Counted from the stretch's first letter, positions 24,965 through 34,557 are shown. The stretch: 64,000 bases of DNA from Prevotella sp. (GCA_017483805.1 JAFUUL010000116.1:34765-98764); one strand, 5' to 3'. Notes: generated by a model not told the origin, from the sequence alone. Numbers and translations are program-made.

Positions 24965-26881
24965 TCAGCCGTTCATCGACATGAGGAACTCCTCGTTGTT
25001 GCGGCTGGTCACCAGGCGGTCACGCAGCGTGTTCATGGCCTCGATGGGGTTCATCTCGGCAATAAACTTGCGGACAATCCACATACGGTTGAGCGTGGTG
25101 GAATCCTGCAGCAGGTCGTCGCGACGCGTAGAAGACTGCACGAGGTTGAGAGCCGGGAAGACGCGCTTGTTGCTGAGCATACGGTCGAGTTGGATTTCCG
25201 AGTTACCCGTACCCTTGAACTCCTCGAAGATGACCTCGTCCATCTTAGAGCCAGTGTCGACCAGAGCGGTGGCAATGATGGTGAGCGAACCGCCACCCTC
25301 TATGTTGCGGGCGGCACCGAAGAAGCGCTTCGGCTTCTGCAGGGCGTTGGCATCGACACCACCGGTGAGCACCTTTCCGCTGGCAGGGCTGACGGTGTTG
25401 TAGGCACGAGCCAGACGGGTGATCGAGTCAAGGAAGATAACCACGTCGTGACCACACTCCACCATGCGCTTGGCCTTCTCGAGCACGATGCCGGCTATCT
25501 TCACGTGGCGGTCGGCGGGTTCGTCGAAGGTAGAGGCGATGACCTCGGCGTTGACGGTGCGGCTCATGTCGGTCACCTCCTCAGGACGCTCGTCGATGAG
25601 CAGCATCATGATGTAGGCCTCAGGGTGGTTGGCGGCAATGGCGTTGGCAATATCCTTCATCAGGATGGTCTTACCGGTCTTGGGCTGAGCCACGATGAGC
25701 GCACGCTGGCCCTTGCCTATCGGGGCAAAGAGGTCGACGATGCGGGTCGAGGGATTGGTGGTGGCAGGGTCGCCGGTCAGGTTGAACTTCTCCTCAGGGA
25801 AGAGCGGCGTGAGATGCTCGAACGACACGCGGTCGCGCACTTCGTTGGGATGGCGTCCGTTGATGAGGTTGACATTCGACATGGCGAAGTACTTCTCGTT
25901 GTCGTGCGGCGGACGCACGGTGCAATCCACCACGTCGCCCGTCTTGAGCGAGTACTTCTTGATCTGCTGGGGCGACACGTAGATGTCGTCGGGCGACGAG
26001 AGATAGTTGTAGTCGCTGGAGCGCAGGAAGCCATAGCCGTCCTGCATGATTTCCAGCACGCCGTTGCCCTGGATGATGTCGTCGAAGTTGTAGCGGGCAG
26101 TGCCGTTGCCGGATGCCGAAGGTGCCGACTGGAAGGCGGTATCAGCCTGATGCTGCACGACGGGGCGGTCGAATATGTCGAGCGTAGGCATGGCGCTCTG
26201 GTCCTCGATGGGCAGGTCGATGACGGTGATGAAGTCGGTGCCGTCGCCCGGATCGCCTTCCCACACGTCGGTCGCGTCGGCGGGCTGCTTCTCGTCCTTG
26301 GCCTCCTTGTTGTGGCGGGTTATTTTCTTCTGCAGTTGGTCGAGCATGTTCTGGTCGAGGCTCTGCTCTTCGGCGGGAGTCTCGCTCTGGGTTTCGGGTA
26401 CGGCTTCCTCCTGTGCGGCAGCCTCTGCAGCGGCAGCGGCGGCAGCAGCAGCCTCTTCGGCAGCCTTTTCGGCCTTCGACTTGCGTCCGCGGCGCTTCTT
26501 CGGCTCTTCGGCAGCCTTGGGTTCCTCGGCGGGTTTGGGCTCCTCGGCCGCTGACTCTGCCTGTTCGGCAGATGGAGCGGGCTCGTCGGAGAAGAGCGAC
26601 GGGGCCTCTACGTTCATGTTCTTCTGATTCTTAACGTCGAAGTTCTCGCCCTCATTTCCGTTGACGGTATAGACTCGGTCGGTATCTTTCTTGGCTATGC
26701 GGGTGCGCTTGCGCTTGGTGGCGGCGCCGGTGGAGGACGAAGCCGTCTCGGCAGCCTTGTCCAGTATGTCGTAGATGACCGTCTCCAGTTCATCGTCCTG
26801 CGACACCTTGACACCCAGTTCGTCGGCAATCTCCATCAGTTCGGGTATTGCCATCTGTTCAAGTTGTTCTTTCGTATACAT
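24965..26881 (-). CDS. rho: Transcription termination factor Rho with long N-terminal insert
   Basis: The 638-residue RNA-dependent ATPase ends transcription. Residues 1-45 ([20 protein letters not shown]) form the Rho N-terminal helical domain. Residues about 50-260 are a low-complexity insert with repeated AEEPK units, a [19 protein letters not shown] stretch and an acidic part. Then come the RNA-binding cold-shock-like domain ([20 protein letters not shown]) and the hexameric ATPase with Walker A QPKTGKT and [17 protein letters not shown]. Long disordered inserts in Rho are known from Bacteroides, where the insert has been linked to condensate formation. Start ATG 26881; the promoter lies in a 15-bp inverted repeat. 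Confidence 0.96.
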   Translation of the reverse strand: MYTKEQLEQMAIPELMEIADELGVKVSQDDELETVIYDILDKAAETASSSTGAATKRKRTRIAKKDTDRVYTVNGNEGENFDVKNQKNMNVEAPSLFSDEPAPSAEQAESAAEEPKPAEEPKAAEEPKKRRGRKSKAEKAAEEAAAAAAAAAEAAAQEEAVPETQSETPAEEQSLDQNMLDQLQKKITRHNKEAKDEKQPADATDVWEGDPGDGTDFITVIDLPIEDQSAMPTLDIFDRPVVQHQADTAFQSAPSASGNGTARYNFDDIIQGNGVLEIMQDGYGFLRSSDYNYLSSPDDIYVSPQQIKKYSLKTGDVVDCTVRPPHDNEKYFAMSNVNLINGRHPNEVRDRVSFEHLTPLFPEEKFNLTGDPATTNPSTRIVDLFAPIGKGQRALIVAQPKTGKTILMKDIANAIAANHPEAYIMMLLIDERPEEVTDMSRTVNAEVIASTFDEPADRHVKIAGIVLEKAKRMVECGHDVVIFLDSITRLARAYNTVSPASGKVLTGGVDANALQKPKRFFGAARNIEGGGSLTIIATALVDTGSKMDEVIFEEFKGTGNSEIQLDRMLSNKRVFPALNLVQSSTRRDDLLQDSTTLNRMWIVRKFIAEMNPIEAMNTLRDRLVTSRNNEEFLMSMNG

Positions 26882-26977
26882 ATAATTAGCACATTAGTTG
26901 CTTGAGTTGTGAAATGATGATAAATGTGTGAGACTCAAAAACGCTTCAAGGACTGTAGCGTTGTCAGGAATCGGGTG

Positions 26978-26985
26978 CAAAGGTA
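26978..26985 (-). promoter_or_regulatory. -7 element of rho
   Basis: The minus strand reads TACCTTTG, about 97 nt upstream of the rho ATG, leaving a long leader (26882-26971) that could serve autoregulation. The box is the tip of a long inverted repeat. Confidence 0.6.
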
Positions 26986-27024
26986 ATCATTTTTTTTGTA
27001 ACGACAAAGAAAATGATTACCTTT
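26979..27024. repeat. Perfect 15-bp inverted repeat between the hybrid kinase gene and rho
   Basis: AAAGGTAATCATTTT (26979-26993) pairs with its exact complement at 27010-27024 across 16 nt. It lies 15 nt after the kinase stop, so it may end that transcript. On the minus strand its distal arm contains the rho -7 box. T-rich sequence follows on the plus side only. Confidence 0.8.
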
Positions 27025-27038
27025 TTATTATTTATTCA

Positions 27039-28193
27039 CTACTTTTTCAGTGGTACGAGCACGCTGAATGTGGAACCCTCGCCCAGCACCGACTCTACCA
27101 TCACGTCGCCTCCCTGCTTGCGCGAGAAGTCAGCACAGAGTTGCAGGCCGAGGCCGGAGCCTTCTTCGCCGCCGGTGCCATAGGTGGTCTCGCCCTTGTG
27201 GAAGATGCTTTCCAGTCGCTCAGGGGCGATGCCCACGCCGTGGTCACGCACGCTGATCTTGGCAAAGTCGGCGTCCTGCTGCGACATGAGAATCTCGATG
27301 GTGCTGTCCTCCGGCGAGAACTTGATGGCGTTCGACAGGAAGTTGCGTACGACGGTCTTCAGCATATCGTTGTCGGCTCTGACCACCACGGGTGAGCCGG
27401 TGCCCTTGTACTCCAGTTTGATTTTCTTGGTCAGGGCGATCATCTCGAAGATTTCCACCACGCCCGGCACGATGTCGTTCAGGTCGAGGTCTTGCAGCAC
27501 CACGTTCAGGCGTCCCGTCTGGCTCTTTGTCCACTTCAGCAGGTTGTCCAGCAGGTCGTGGCAGTCCTCACTCTCCTTGTTGGCCTTGTCCAGCAGTTCG
27601 AAGAGTTCGGGGCCTATCACGTCCTTCGGCACGGCGTTGACCACCAGGTTGAGCACCATGCGGATGCTGGCCATCGGCGAACGCAGGTCGTGGGCGATGA
27701 CGGAGTACATCTTGTCGCGGTTGTTGATGGTGGCACGCAGGTCGGCATTCTGCTTCTCGATGATGCGGGTGGCAGCCACCAGTTTGATCTGATGGAACAC
27801 GCGCACCACCAGTTCCTCCTTGTTGAAGGGCTTCGTCAGGAAGTCGCTGGCTCCCACCTGGAAGCCGTGCACCAGGTCACTGGGATTGTTGAGTGCGGTC
27901 AGGAAGATGATGGGTATCTCAGCCGTAGCAGGGTCTTTCTTCAGAATGGTGGCCGTGTCGAAACCGTTGATGTCGGGCATCATCACGTCGAGCAGTATGA
28001 GGTCAGGCTTCTCGCTCTTGGCCATCTCGATGCACATGTTGCCGCCATTGGCAGTACACACCTGGTATTTCTCGTTAGTGAGTAGAATCTTAAGTAGTAG
28101 CACGTTACTGACCACGTCATCGACAATCAGAATCTTGAAGTCACTCTTGACGATTACGGAGTCGAGTCCTTCGCTTCGGGGGGTTTCGGTCAT
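27039..28193 (-). CDS. Response-regulator/histidine-kinase fusion (REC-HisKA-HATPase), soluble
   Basis: The 384-residue protein carries an N-terminal receiver domain (ILIVDDVVSNVLLLKILL, phospho-acceptor Asp in LILLDVMMPDINGFD, FLTALNNPSD and KPFNKEEL). A short coiled linker leads to a HisKA domain with IAHDLRSPMASIRMVL (phospho-His). An HATPase domain follows with FLSNAIKFSP, DHGVGIAPE and GSGLGL. There is no signal or membrane segment, so input must come by phosphotransfer or a partner. The order REC then kinase is the reverse of classic hybrid kinases. ATG 28193 is preferred to an upstream TTG. No cognate regulator is adjacent. Confidence 0.9.
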   Translation of the reverse strand: MTETPRSEGLDSVIVKSDFKILIVDDVVSNVLLLKILLTNEKYQVCTANGGNMCIEMAKSEKPDLILLDVMMPDINGFDTATILKKDPATAEIPIIFLTALNNPSDLVHGFQVGASDFLTKPFNKEELVVRVFHQIKLVAATRIIEKQNADLRATINNRDKMYSVIAHDLRSPMASIRMVLNLVVNAVPKDVIGPELFELLDKANKESEDCHDLLDNLLKWTKSQTGRLNVVLQDLDLNDIVPGVVEIFEMIALTKKIKLEYKGTGSPVVVRADNDMLKTVVRNFLSNAIKFSPEDSTIEILMSQQDADFAKISVRDHGVGIAPERLESIFHKGETTYGTGGEEGSGLGLQLCADFSRKQGGDVMVESVLGEGSTFSVLVPLKK

Positions 28194-28220
28194 ACGTTTA
28201 AAAGGATTAATTTCAACGGG

Positions 28221-28228
28221 CAAAGTTA
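28221..28228 (-). promoter_or_regulatory. -7 element of the REC-kinase gene
   Basis: The minus strand reads TAACTTTG, 27 nt upstream of ATG 28193. It lies in the 146-nt AT-rich divergent region shared with ruvC. Confidence 0.6.
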
Positions 28229-28323
28229 CACCTTTTATTTGGAATGGCCAAATCTTGAGACATAATTTTTCTTGATTCGCGTTAAATTATATAATATAAT
28301 GTACGCGGAAGGATAAAAATGAT

Positions 28324-28331
28324 TACCTTTG
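28324..28331 (+). promoter_or_regulatory. -7 element of ruvC
   Basis: TACCTTTG ends 8 nt before the ATG at 28340, again giving an almost leaderless transcript. Confidence 0.65.
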
Positions 28332-28339
28332 CACGCTGA

Positions 28340-28909
28340 ATGGACAAGATCATCATGGGCATTGACCCTGGAACCAACATTATGGGCTATGGCGTGCTGG
28401 AAGTGAAAGACGGACGGCCGCGCATGGTCACTATGGGCATCATCGACCTGAGGAAGTTTCCCGATGCCTACCTGAAACTCGGCCACATCTTCGAGCGGGT
28501 GACGGGCATCATCGAGTCCTACCTGCCCGACGAACTGGCCATCGAGGCCCCCTTCTTCGGCAAGAACGTGCAGTCGATGCTCAAACTGGGGCGTGCACAG
28601 GGCGTGGCCATCGCCGCCGCCATAGAGCGCAGCGTGCCCATACACGAATATGCCCCCATGAAGATCAAGATGGCGCTGACCGGCAACGGATCGGCATCGA
28701 AGGAGCAGGTGGCCGGCATGCTGCAGCGGCTGCTGAAGATTCCGCAGGACGAGATGGGACGCTTCATGGATGCCACCGACGCGCTGGCCGCCGCCTACTG
28801 CCACTTCCTGCAGATGGGACGCCCCGAAAGTGATGCGCCCCACTACCGCGGCTGGAAGGATTTCGTCAACAAGAATCAGGACAAGGTATGGAAAAGCAAG
28901 AAATCATAG
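28340..28909 (+). CDS. ruvC: Crossover junction endodeoxyribonuclease RuvC
   Basis: The 189-residue enzyme resolves Holliday junctions with RuvAB. It begins [20 protein letters not shown] with the first catalytic Asp. The second acidic residue lies in [15 protein letters not shown] near residue 70, and the distal pair in [16 protein letters not shown] near residue 145. Length is usual. The C-terminal basic extension ([12 protein letters not shown]) runs into the next gene, overlapping it by 22 nt in another frame. Confidence 0.96.
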   Translation: MDKIIMGIDPGTNIMGYGVLEVKDGRPRMVTMGIIDLRKFPDAYLKLGHIFERVTGIIESYLPDELAIEAPFFGKNVQSMLKLGRAQGVAIAAAIERSVPIHEYAPMKIKMALTGNGSASKEQVAGMLQRLLKIPQDEMGRFMDATDALAAAYCHFLQMGRPESDAPHYRGWKDFVNKNQDKVWKSKKS

Positions 28910-30201
28910 CCGTCATAGGCCTGAACGCCAGCGGCAAGACGCAATGGGCCGACCGTCTGCGCAAGCAGTTGGCCAGCGACTCCGTGCGCTACATCGCCTT
29001 CTGCGACTCCTATGGGGCGTCGACCGACCGGTCTTACTACCTGCAACTGCGGTGGAACCAGCACGACATAGATGCCGAGACACCCGTGGCGGGACAGGTG
29101 CTGGAACGCTCGTTCCTGCTGACAGGCCCCGACGACCAGGAGCGGCGCACGCTGCAGGCCCATCTGTACGACCTCTTCGAGATGCGCCCCCTGCTGGACA
29201 AGTATGTCATCACGCTCTCGAGCGGCGAACTGCGCAAACTGCAACTCATCAAGACCCTGCTGGCCCGTCCGCGCACGCTCATACTCGACAACCCCTTCAT
29301 CGGGCTCGATGCCGAGACGCGCGAGCAACTGAAGGCGCTCCTCAAGCGACTCTCCGACGAACAGCAGTTGACGCTCTATCTGGTGCTTTCGAGGGCCGAG
29401 GACGTGCCCGACTATGTGATGCGTACCGTCTGGATGACCCCAGAGGCCCTCTTCCGCAGTGCCCCTGCCCCACTCTCCGACGAGAAGCGCGAGGCCCTGC
29501 TGCGGCTTCCGACCCACGACGATGACTATCAGGCAGCCACAGTGGCCGACCTCCGCCAGGTGAGCATCCGCTACGGCGAGCGCACCATCCTGCGCAACCT
29601 CGACTGGACCATCCTCAACGGCCAGCGATGGGCACTGTCCGGACAGAACGGAAGCGGCAAGTCGACGCTGCTGTCGCTCATCTGTGCCGACAATCCTCAG
29701 GCCTACGCCTGCGACATCACCCTCTTCGGCCGCCAGCGCGGTTCGGGCGAGAGCATCTGGGACATAAAGCGCCACATAGGCTACGTGTCGCCCGAGATGC
29801 ACCGCTCCTATCAGCGCAACCTGCCCTGTCTGCAGATCGTGGCAAGCGGACTGAAGGACACCGTGGGCCTCTACACCCGCGCCAACGAGGCCGAACAGGC
29901 GCTCTGCCGCTGGTGGATGTGGCTCTTCGGCGTGGATCATCTGGCCGACCGACCCTTCCTCGCGCTCTCCAGCGGAGAGCAACGGCTGGTGCTGCTGGCG
30001 CGCGCCTTCGTCAAAGACCCCGAACTGCTCATCCTCGACGAGCCGCTGCACGGCCTTGATGCCCGTCAGCAACGACTGGCCAAGGACATCATCGACACCT
30101 TCTGCCGCCGTCCGAACAAGACGCTCATCATGGTGACCCACTACGAGGCCGAACTGCCCTCGTGCATCACACATCGCAAATATCTGAACAAACAACTATA
30201 A
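28888..30201 (+). CDS. Tandem-domain ABC ATPase, ModF-like
   Basis: The 437-residue protein has two ABC domains and no membrane part. Domain 1 is degenerate in Walker A ([14 protein letters not shown]) but keeps [11 protein letters not shown] and [11 protein letters not shown], with Asn in place of the catalytic Glu. Domain 2 is canonical: [21 protein letters not shown] and [11 protein letters not shown]. The layout matches ModF/PhrA-type proteins linked to molybdate genes in some bacteria, but no molybdate transporter is near. The ATG lies within the end of ruvC. It is followed 4 nt later by a small secreted protein. Confidence 0.85.
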   Translation: MEKQEIIAVIGLNASGKTQWADRLRKQLASDSVRYIAFCDSYGASTDRSYYLQLRWNQHDIDAETPVAGQVLERSFLLTGPDDQERRTLQAHLYDLFEMRPLLDKYVITLSSGELRKLQLIKTLLARPRTLILDNPFIGLDAETREQLKALLKRLSDEQQLTLYLVLSRAEDVPDYVMRTVWMTPEALFRSAPAPLSDEKREALLRLPTHDDDYQAATVADLRQVSIRYGERTILRNLDWTILNGQRWALSGQNGSGKSTLLSLICADNPQAYACDITLFGRQRGSGESIWDIKRHIGYVSPEMHRSYQRNLPCLQIVASGLKDTVGLYTRANEAEQALCRWWMWLFGVDHLADRPFLALSSGEQRLVLLARAFVKDPELLILDEPLHGLDARQQRLAKDIIDTFCRRPNKTLIMVTHYEAELPSCITHRKYLNKQL

Positions 30202-30205
30202 CGCA

Positions 30206-30694
30206 ATGAAGAAAATCATCATCACCCTGACGCTCCTGCTGACCACGATGACAGCCATCCAGGCGCAGGAAGTCTACACCGAAGTAAAGAAAATGGCACA
30301 AGAGAAGGTGGACAACCCCAATAGTGCCCCCATCGTGAGAAACATCAACCGCTTCAAGGTGGATGCCCTGAACTATATGGCCATGAAGATGCGCGAGGAG
30401 ATGCCGGACTCGAGTGCCGCATTCCTGGACGATATGGCCCTGGCCCTGCACCACTTCATCAACGACTACTCGCAGTCGCTGGTCAGCAGCAGCCAACAAC
30501 CGGCCGCCTATCAGACCAAGGTCATCAAGGCATACATCGATGCCAGTTACTCAAACCCTCTCTTCCGCGACCCCGACCAGGACACAGCCCTCGTCTACTT
30601 CAGAAACGGCAACAGCCTGACGCGCTTCTCGCTCGACACCGACTGGCGCCGAGCCGTATTGGCAGCCAAAGAGGCCATAAAGCAGATACAGTGA
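30206..30694 (+). CDS. Small secreted protein of unknown function
   Basis: The 162-residue product has a clear signal peptide (MKKIIITLTLLLTTMTAIQA, cleavage likely before QEV). A mature helical domain has NINRFKVDALNYMAMKMREE and ends DTDWRRAVLAAKEAIKQIQ. There are no Cys residues in the mature part and no lipobox, so it is probably periplasmic. I do not recognise a family. It starts 4 nt after the double-ABC gene, suggesting cotranscription, and is followed directly by a strong terminator. Confidence 0.85.
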   Translation: MKKIIITLTLLLTTMTAIQAQEVYTEVKKMAQEKVDNPNSAPIVRNINRFKVDALNYMAMKMREEMPDSSAAFLDDMALALHHFINDYSQSLVSSSQQPAAYQTKVIKAYIDASYSNPLFRDPDQDTALVYFRNGNSLTRFSLDTDWRRAVLAAKEAIKQIQ

Positions 30695-30700
30695 TAAAAA

Positions 30701-30736
30701 GATAAAAGAGGCCAAAAGCCTCTTTTATCATTTTTA
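30701..30736. terminator. Bidirectional terminator between the secreted-protein gene and dapA
   Basis: GATAAAAGAGGC pairs perfectly with GCCTCTTTTATC around a 5-nt loop (stem 30701-30712 and 30718-30729). T-rich sequence follows on the plus side and A/T-rich sequence precedes it, so it can serve both converging genes. Confidence 0.9.
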
Positions 30737-31621
30737 TATCTTCAGTTCCCTGAGCAGTTCGCTCATGCGCTGCAGCGTAGAGATACGGGTGGGCACCAGC
30801 GGCAGTCGCAGCACGTTCTCTATGAAGCCCATCTCGTGGAGCATGGCCTTCACGCCAGCAGGGTTGCCGTCGACGAAGAGCAGCGAGAAGAGGTCGGTGA
30901 AGCGGTGGTGAATCTTGCGGGCGGGGTCATACTCGCCGCGCATCTGCAGCCGGATCATCTTCGAGAACTCCTTGGGCAGGGCATTGCCGATCACCGAGAT
31001 GACGCCCACGGCACCACACGACACCATAGGGAACGTCAGCGAGTCGTCGCCCGAGATCACGTCGAAGTCCTTGGGCTTGTTCTTGATGATCTCGTCCACC
31101 TGCTCCAGGTTGCCCGACGCCTCCTTGATGGCCACTATGTTCTGGCAGTCGCGGGCCAGCCGGACGGTAGTCTCAGCCTTCAGGTTGACGCCCGTACGTC
31201 CGGGCACGTTGTAGAGCACCACGGGCAGCGGCGTAGCGGCGGCTATGGCCTTGAAGTGCTGGTAGAGTCCCTCCTGCGAGGGTTTGTTGTAGTAGGGGCA
31301 CACACTCAGTATGCCGTCTATGCCCTTGAAGTCGCCCGTCCTGAGTTCCTCCACGACGGCAGCCGTATTGTTGCCGCCGCACCCCATCAGTATGGGCACT
31401 CGGGCCTGCACCTTGTCCACCACCAGTTGCTTGATGCGGGCCTTCTCGTCGGCCGTCAGAGTGGGAGTCTCGCCGGTGGTGGCGAGTATACAGAAGAAGT
31501 CGGCCCCGTTCTCCAGTTGATAGTCCACCAACCGCAGAAGAGCCTCATAATCCACGGAACCGTCTTGCTTGAAAGGGGTGACCAGGGCGATGCCCAGTCC
31601 TTTAAAAATATTGTATACCAT
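30734..31621 (-). CDS. dapA: 4-hydroxy-tetrahydrodipicolinate synthase
   Basis: The 295-residue TIM-barrel aldolase condenses pyruvate with aspartate semialdehyde, the first committed step of lysine and diaminopimelate synthesis. Key parts are TTGETPTL near residue 47, the NVPGRTG loop with the catalytic Tyr just before it (VVLYNVPGRTG, near 137) and the Schiff-base lysine in IVAIKEASGN near 165. Length and start (MVYNIFKGLGIALVTPFKQD) are normal. The gene has its own -7 box at 31646 and is probably monocistronic. Confidence 0.96.
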   Translation of the reverse strand: MVYNIFKGLGIALVTPFKQDGSVDYEALLRLVDYQLENGADFFCILATTGETPTLTADEKARIKQLVVDKVQARVPILMGCGGNNTAAVVEELRTGDFKGIDGILSVCPYYNKPSQEGLYQHFKAIAAATPLPVVLYNVPGRTGVNLKAETTVRLARDCQNIVAIKEASGNLEQVDEIIKNKPKDFDVISGDDSLTFPMVSCGAVGVISVIGNALPKEFSKMIRLQMRGEYDPARKIHHRFTDLFSLLFVDGNPAGVKAMLHEMGFIENVLRLPLVPTRISTLQRMSELLRELKI

Positions 31622-31645
31622 ACGTATGGACGTCTAATTCGGCTG

Positions 31646-31653
31646 CAAAGGTA
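31646..31653 (-). promoter_or_regulatory. -7 element of dapA
   Basis: The minus strand reads TACCTTTG, 24 nt upstream of ATG 31621. No lysine riboswitch-like structure fits in the short leader. Confidence 0.6.
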
Positions 31654-31697
31654 CAAAAAAGATTGCAAACGACCATAGTTATTCCGTCTTTTTTTCT

Positions 31698-33596
31698 TCA
31701 GACCCTCGGCAAATGCAGGCAGAAAGTGCTGCCCTTGCTGCTGGAGTCTACCAGCACCACGTCGCCGCCCAAGTGGCGGGCCAGGGTGCGCGAGACGCTC
31801 AGCCCCAGGCCGATGCCAGTAGAGAACTTGTCCACCTTCTCAAACTTCTCGAAGATGCGCTCCCGGTCTTCCGCCGGCACGCCTATGCCCGTGTCGCTCA
31901 CCGTGAAGCGCACCTCCCGCTCGTCGGCCTCGGCCGTCAGGCGGATGCAGCCCTGGTGGGTGAACATCTGGGCGTTGCTGAGCAGACAGCGCAGTATCTT
32001 GACCACGCTGGCGGCGTCGGTCTTCAGCACCACCTCGTCCGCCACTCGGCAGTCCTGCTCGAATCCCACCTCGGCCGTCGGGCCGATGTTGCTCTCGCCG
32101 ATGGCCGTCAGCATCAGTTCGCGCGCCGTTGTCCGGTCGTTGCGCTCTATGATCCTCTGGCTCTCCATGTCCGACAGTTCTATCAGTTCGTTCACGATGC
32201 GCGTCATCAGTTGCGTGTTCTCGCCTATGCGGTCCATCATGCTGCTGCGCTCCTCATCGCCGATGGCGTAGTCGGGCGCATTGAGCACCTGGGTGAAGCC
32301 CGTGATGATGTTCAGGGGCGTGCGTATCTCGTGGCTCACGTGCTGGATGAAGGCCGTCTTCATGCGATCCGACTCCTGGGCATGATCCAGCGCGATGGCC
32401 AACTCGCGGTTCTTCTGCGAGAGCCGGCGGGCAGCCTGCCAGATGAAGAGGCCTATGACCAGCAGCGACACGATGATGAGCGAGGCGATGATGACAATAT
32501 ACCTCGAGCGCGTGCGCTGCTGCTCCATCTCCATCTCGTCCAGCCGGAAGAGCGAACTCATCTCGCTCAGTTGGGCTTTGGCGTCGCGCAGGTTGAAGGC
32601 ATCGTGGTCGTCGCACACCTTCTTAAACAGCGTGGCGGCCTCCTCATAGCGGCCCAGATTCGCCAGAATCTCCGCCCGCTGATACTCCACGCCAGACATT
32701 TCGGTGTCGATGTCGCGCTCGCGGGTGATGCCCAGCAGTTCGTCGTTGTATCTCAGGGCAGCGTCGAACTGCTCACGCTCCATAGCCAGTTCGGCCAGTT
32801 CCGTCAGCACGTGGTGCCAGTGGCCCTCGTTCGAGTCCTCGCCATACAGTTTGGCGTTGCGGGTGGCCGTCTGCAGCAGCCGTTCAGCCTCCTCGAAGTT
32901 GTGCAGCCCCCGCTCGGCCTTTGCCTGCGCCACAAAGCAGTAGGTGGCATAGACCGTGCTGTCCACCTCTTCGTGCGTCATGCCCCGGTTCTCGCCCCAC
33001 GCCCACAGAGCCCTGTGCCATCCCTGCGTGGCCTCGCGCAGGGCGGCATAGTCCTTCAGGGCACCCAACACCTCGCAGTAGTCGCCATAGACGCTCACCT
33101 GCATGAAGGGCTCGCCTTGCGTGGTCGAACTGTTCAGGCAGCGCTCCATAGCCGAGCGCGCCTCCTCGTAGTAGCGTATGTTGCTGTAGGCCAGACCCAT
33201 CACGTGGCTCGACATGGCTATGCCGTAGTCGCTGCCGCGCAACTGGGCGTCCTCATACATCTTCTTGCACTCGCGCAGGGCCGTCTGGTTCTTGTTCGAG
33301 TAGATGTAGGCGCTGATCATGATGCGCCACGTGTAGTAGTAGTGATCCCAGTCCTGGCGGCTCTTGTAGAAAGCCATCTGTTCGGGCACGATGGCCTCCA
33401 GCGAGTCAAACTCCAGCCGGTTGTAGTAGGTCACGGCCAGCCTTTCGCGGGCCAGGGCCTCCTCCTCCACGTTGCCCTCCCTCTGCGCCTGGGCCAGGTC
33501 GCGCCGATAGCCGTCAGTCACCTCGTCGGCACGCAGCCCGATGCCGGTGCCGACGAAGAGCATCACAAGGGTTAAGACGATGGCGCGACCGTTCAT
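31698..33596 (-). CDS. TPR-containing sensor histidine kinase
   Basis: The 632-residue kinase has a signal peptide (MNGRAIVLTLVMLFVGTGIG) and a periplasmic region of about 330 residues built of TPR-like helices (LGRYEEAATLFKKVCDDHDA). One transmembrane helix follows near residues 366-388 (YIVIIASLIIVSLLVIGLFI). The cytosolic HisKA domain has FIQHVSHEIRTPLNIITGF (phospho-His) and the HATPase domain has LLSNAQMF, DTGIGVPAE and GIGLGLSV. No receiver or DNA-binding domain is present, so a separate regulator is needed. ATG 33596 is preferred to GTG 33602. It follows the SPFH gene by 7 nt. Confidence 0.9.
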   Translation of the reverse strand: MNGRAIVLTLVMLFVGTGIGLRADEVTDGYRRDLAQAQREGNVEEEALARERLAVTYYNRLEFDSLEAIVPEQMAFYKSRQDWDHYYYTWRIMISAYIYSNKNQTALRECKKMYEDAQLRGSDYGIAMSSHVMGLAYSNIRYYEEARSAMERCLNSSTTQGEPFMQVSVYGDYCEVLGALKDYAALREATQGWHRALWAWGENRGMTHEEVDSTVYATYCFVAQAKAERGLHNFEEAERLLQTATRNAKLYGEDSNEGHWHHVLTELAELAMEREQFDAALRYNDELLGITRERDIDTEMSGVEYQRAEILANLGRYEEAATLFKKVCDDHDAFNLRDAKAQLSEMSSLFRLDEMEMEQQRTRSRYIVIIASLIIVSLLVIGLFIWQAARRLSQKNRELAIALDHAQESDRMKTAFIQHVSHEIRTPLNIITGFTQVLNAPDYAIGDEERSSMMDRIGENTQLMTRIVNELIELSDMESQRIIERNDRTTARELMLTAIGESNIGPTAEVGFEQDCRVADEVVLKTDAASVVKILRCLLSNAQMFTHQGCIRLTAEADEREVRFTVSDTGIGVPAEDRERIFEKFEKVDKFSTGIGLGLSVSRTLARHLGGDVVLVDSSSKGSTFCLHLPRV

Positions 33597-33603
33597 ACAC
33601 ACA

Positions 33604-34557
33604 CTATTCTCCCTTAAAGAGTTCCTTGATGCCGCCTATGCTGCCCATCAGGTTGGTGGCCTCGTAGGGCAGGTAGACCGTCTTCGTCTTGTCGCCCTGA
33701 GCCAGTTCCTCCAGCATCTGTATGTACTTCTGGGCCAGCAGATAGTTGGCCGGATTGGTGCTCTTGCCCACGGCCTCGGTGATCAGCGCGATGGCCTGAG
33801 CCTCGGCCTCCGCCTTGCGGATGCGGGCCTGCGCCTCACCCTCGGCCACCAGTATGGCCTGCTGCTTGTTGGCCTCGGCGCGGTTGATCATGGCCGTCTT
33901 CTCGCCCTCTGATGCCAGAATCTCGGCCGCCTTCTCACCCTCCGATGTCAGAATCTGCGCACGCTTGTTGCGCTCGGCCTGCATCTGCTTCTCCATAGCG
34001 TTCAGCACGGTGGCGGGCGGCGTGATGTCCTGCAGTTCCACGCGGTTCACCTTCACGCCCCACTTGTCGGTGGCATCGTCCAGCACCACGCGCAGTTTGG
34101 TGTTGATGGTGTCGCGCGAGGTCAGCGTCTCGTCCAGTTCCAGTTCGCCTATGATGTTACGCAGCGTGGTCTGCGTCAGTTTCTCTATGGCGTTGGGCAG
34201 GTTGTTGATCTCGTAGGCCGCCTTGAAGGGGTCCATGATTTGGAAGTACAGCAGCGCGTTGATCTCCATCTGAATGTTGTCCTTCGTGATCACGTTCTGC
34301 TTGGGGAAGTCGTACACCTGTTCGCGCAGGTCGATATTGTTCGAGTAGACGTAGCGTCCGTACTTCAGCACCACGATGTTTTTCGCCCTGTCGATGAAGG
34401 GGATAATCAGGTTGATGCCGGGCTTCAGTGTGGCGTGGTAGCGGCCCAGACGCTCGATAATCTTCGTTTCCGACTGCGGGATAATCACCAGGGCCATCTT
34501 CGCAAAGATGATGACCAGCAGCGCCACGGCTGCCAAAACAATCAATAGCGGTTCCAT
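33604..34557 (-). CDS. SPFH/stomatin-family membrane protein (QmcA-like)
   Basis: The 317-residue protein has one N-terminal membrane helix (MEPLLIVLAAVALLVIIFAK). A band-7 domain follows (IIPQSETKIIERLGRYHATL, then GINLIIPFIDRAKNIVVLKY) and a long coiled coil rich in Ala/Glu (SEGEKAAEILASEGEKTAMI). Such proteins form large rings or microdomains and are often encoded next to NfeD proteins, as here. The role is presumed membrane quality control or scaffolding. The gap of 12 nt to the NfeD-like gene indicates one operon. Confidence 0.92.
   Translation of the reverse strand: MEPLLIVLAAVALLVIIFAKMALVIIPQSETKIIERLGRYHATLKPGINLIIPFIDRAKNIVVLKYGRYVYSNNIDLREQVYDFPKQNVITKDNIQMEINALLYFQIMDPFKAAYEINNLPNAIEKLTQTTLRNIIGELELDETLTSRDTINTKLRVVLDDATDKWGVKVNRVELQDITPPATVLNAMEKQMQAERNKRAQILTSEGEKAAEILASEGEKTAMINRAEANKQQAILVAEGEAQARIRKAEAEAQAIALITEAVGKSTNPANYLLAQKYIQMLEELAQGDKTKTVYLPYEATNLMGSIGGIKELFKGE

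Noticed and set aside
28888-30201. Molybdate transporter system
   Set aside because: Only the ModF-like ATPase is present; no permease or binding protein adjoins.
31713-33575. 620-codon plus-strand frame opposite the TPR kinase
   Set aside because: Antisense shadow of a kinase with all H, N and G boxes; Val/Leu/Gln-rich with no recognisable domain.
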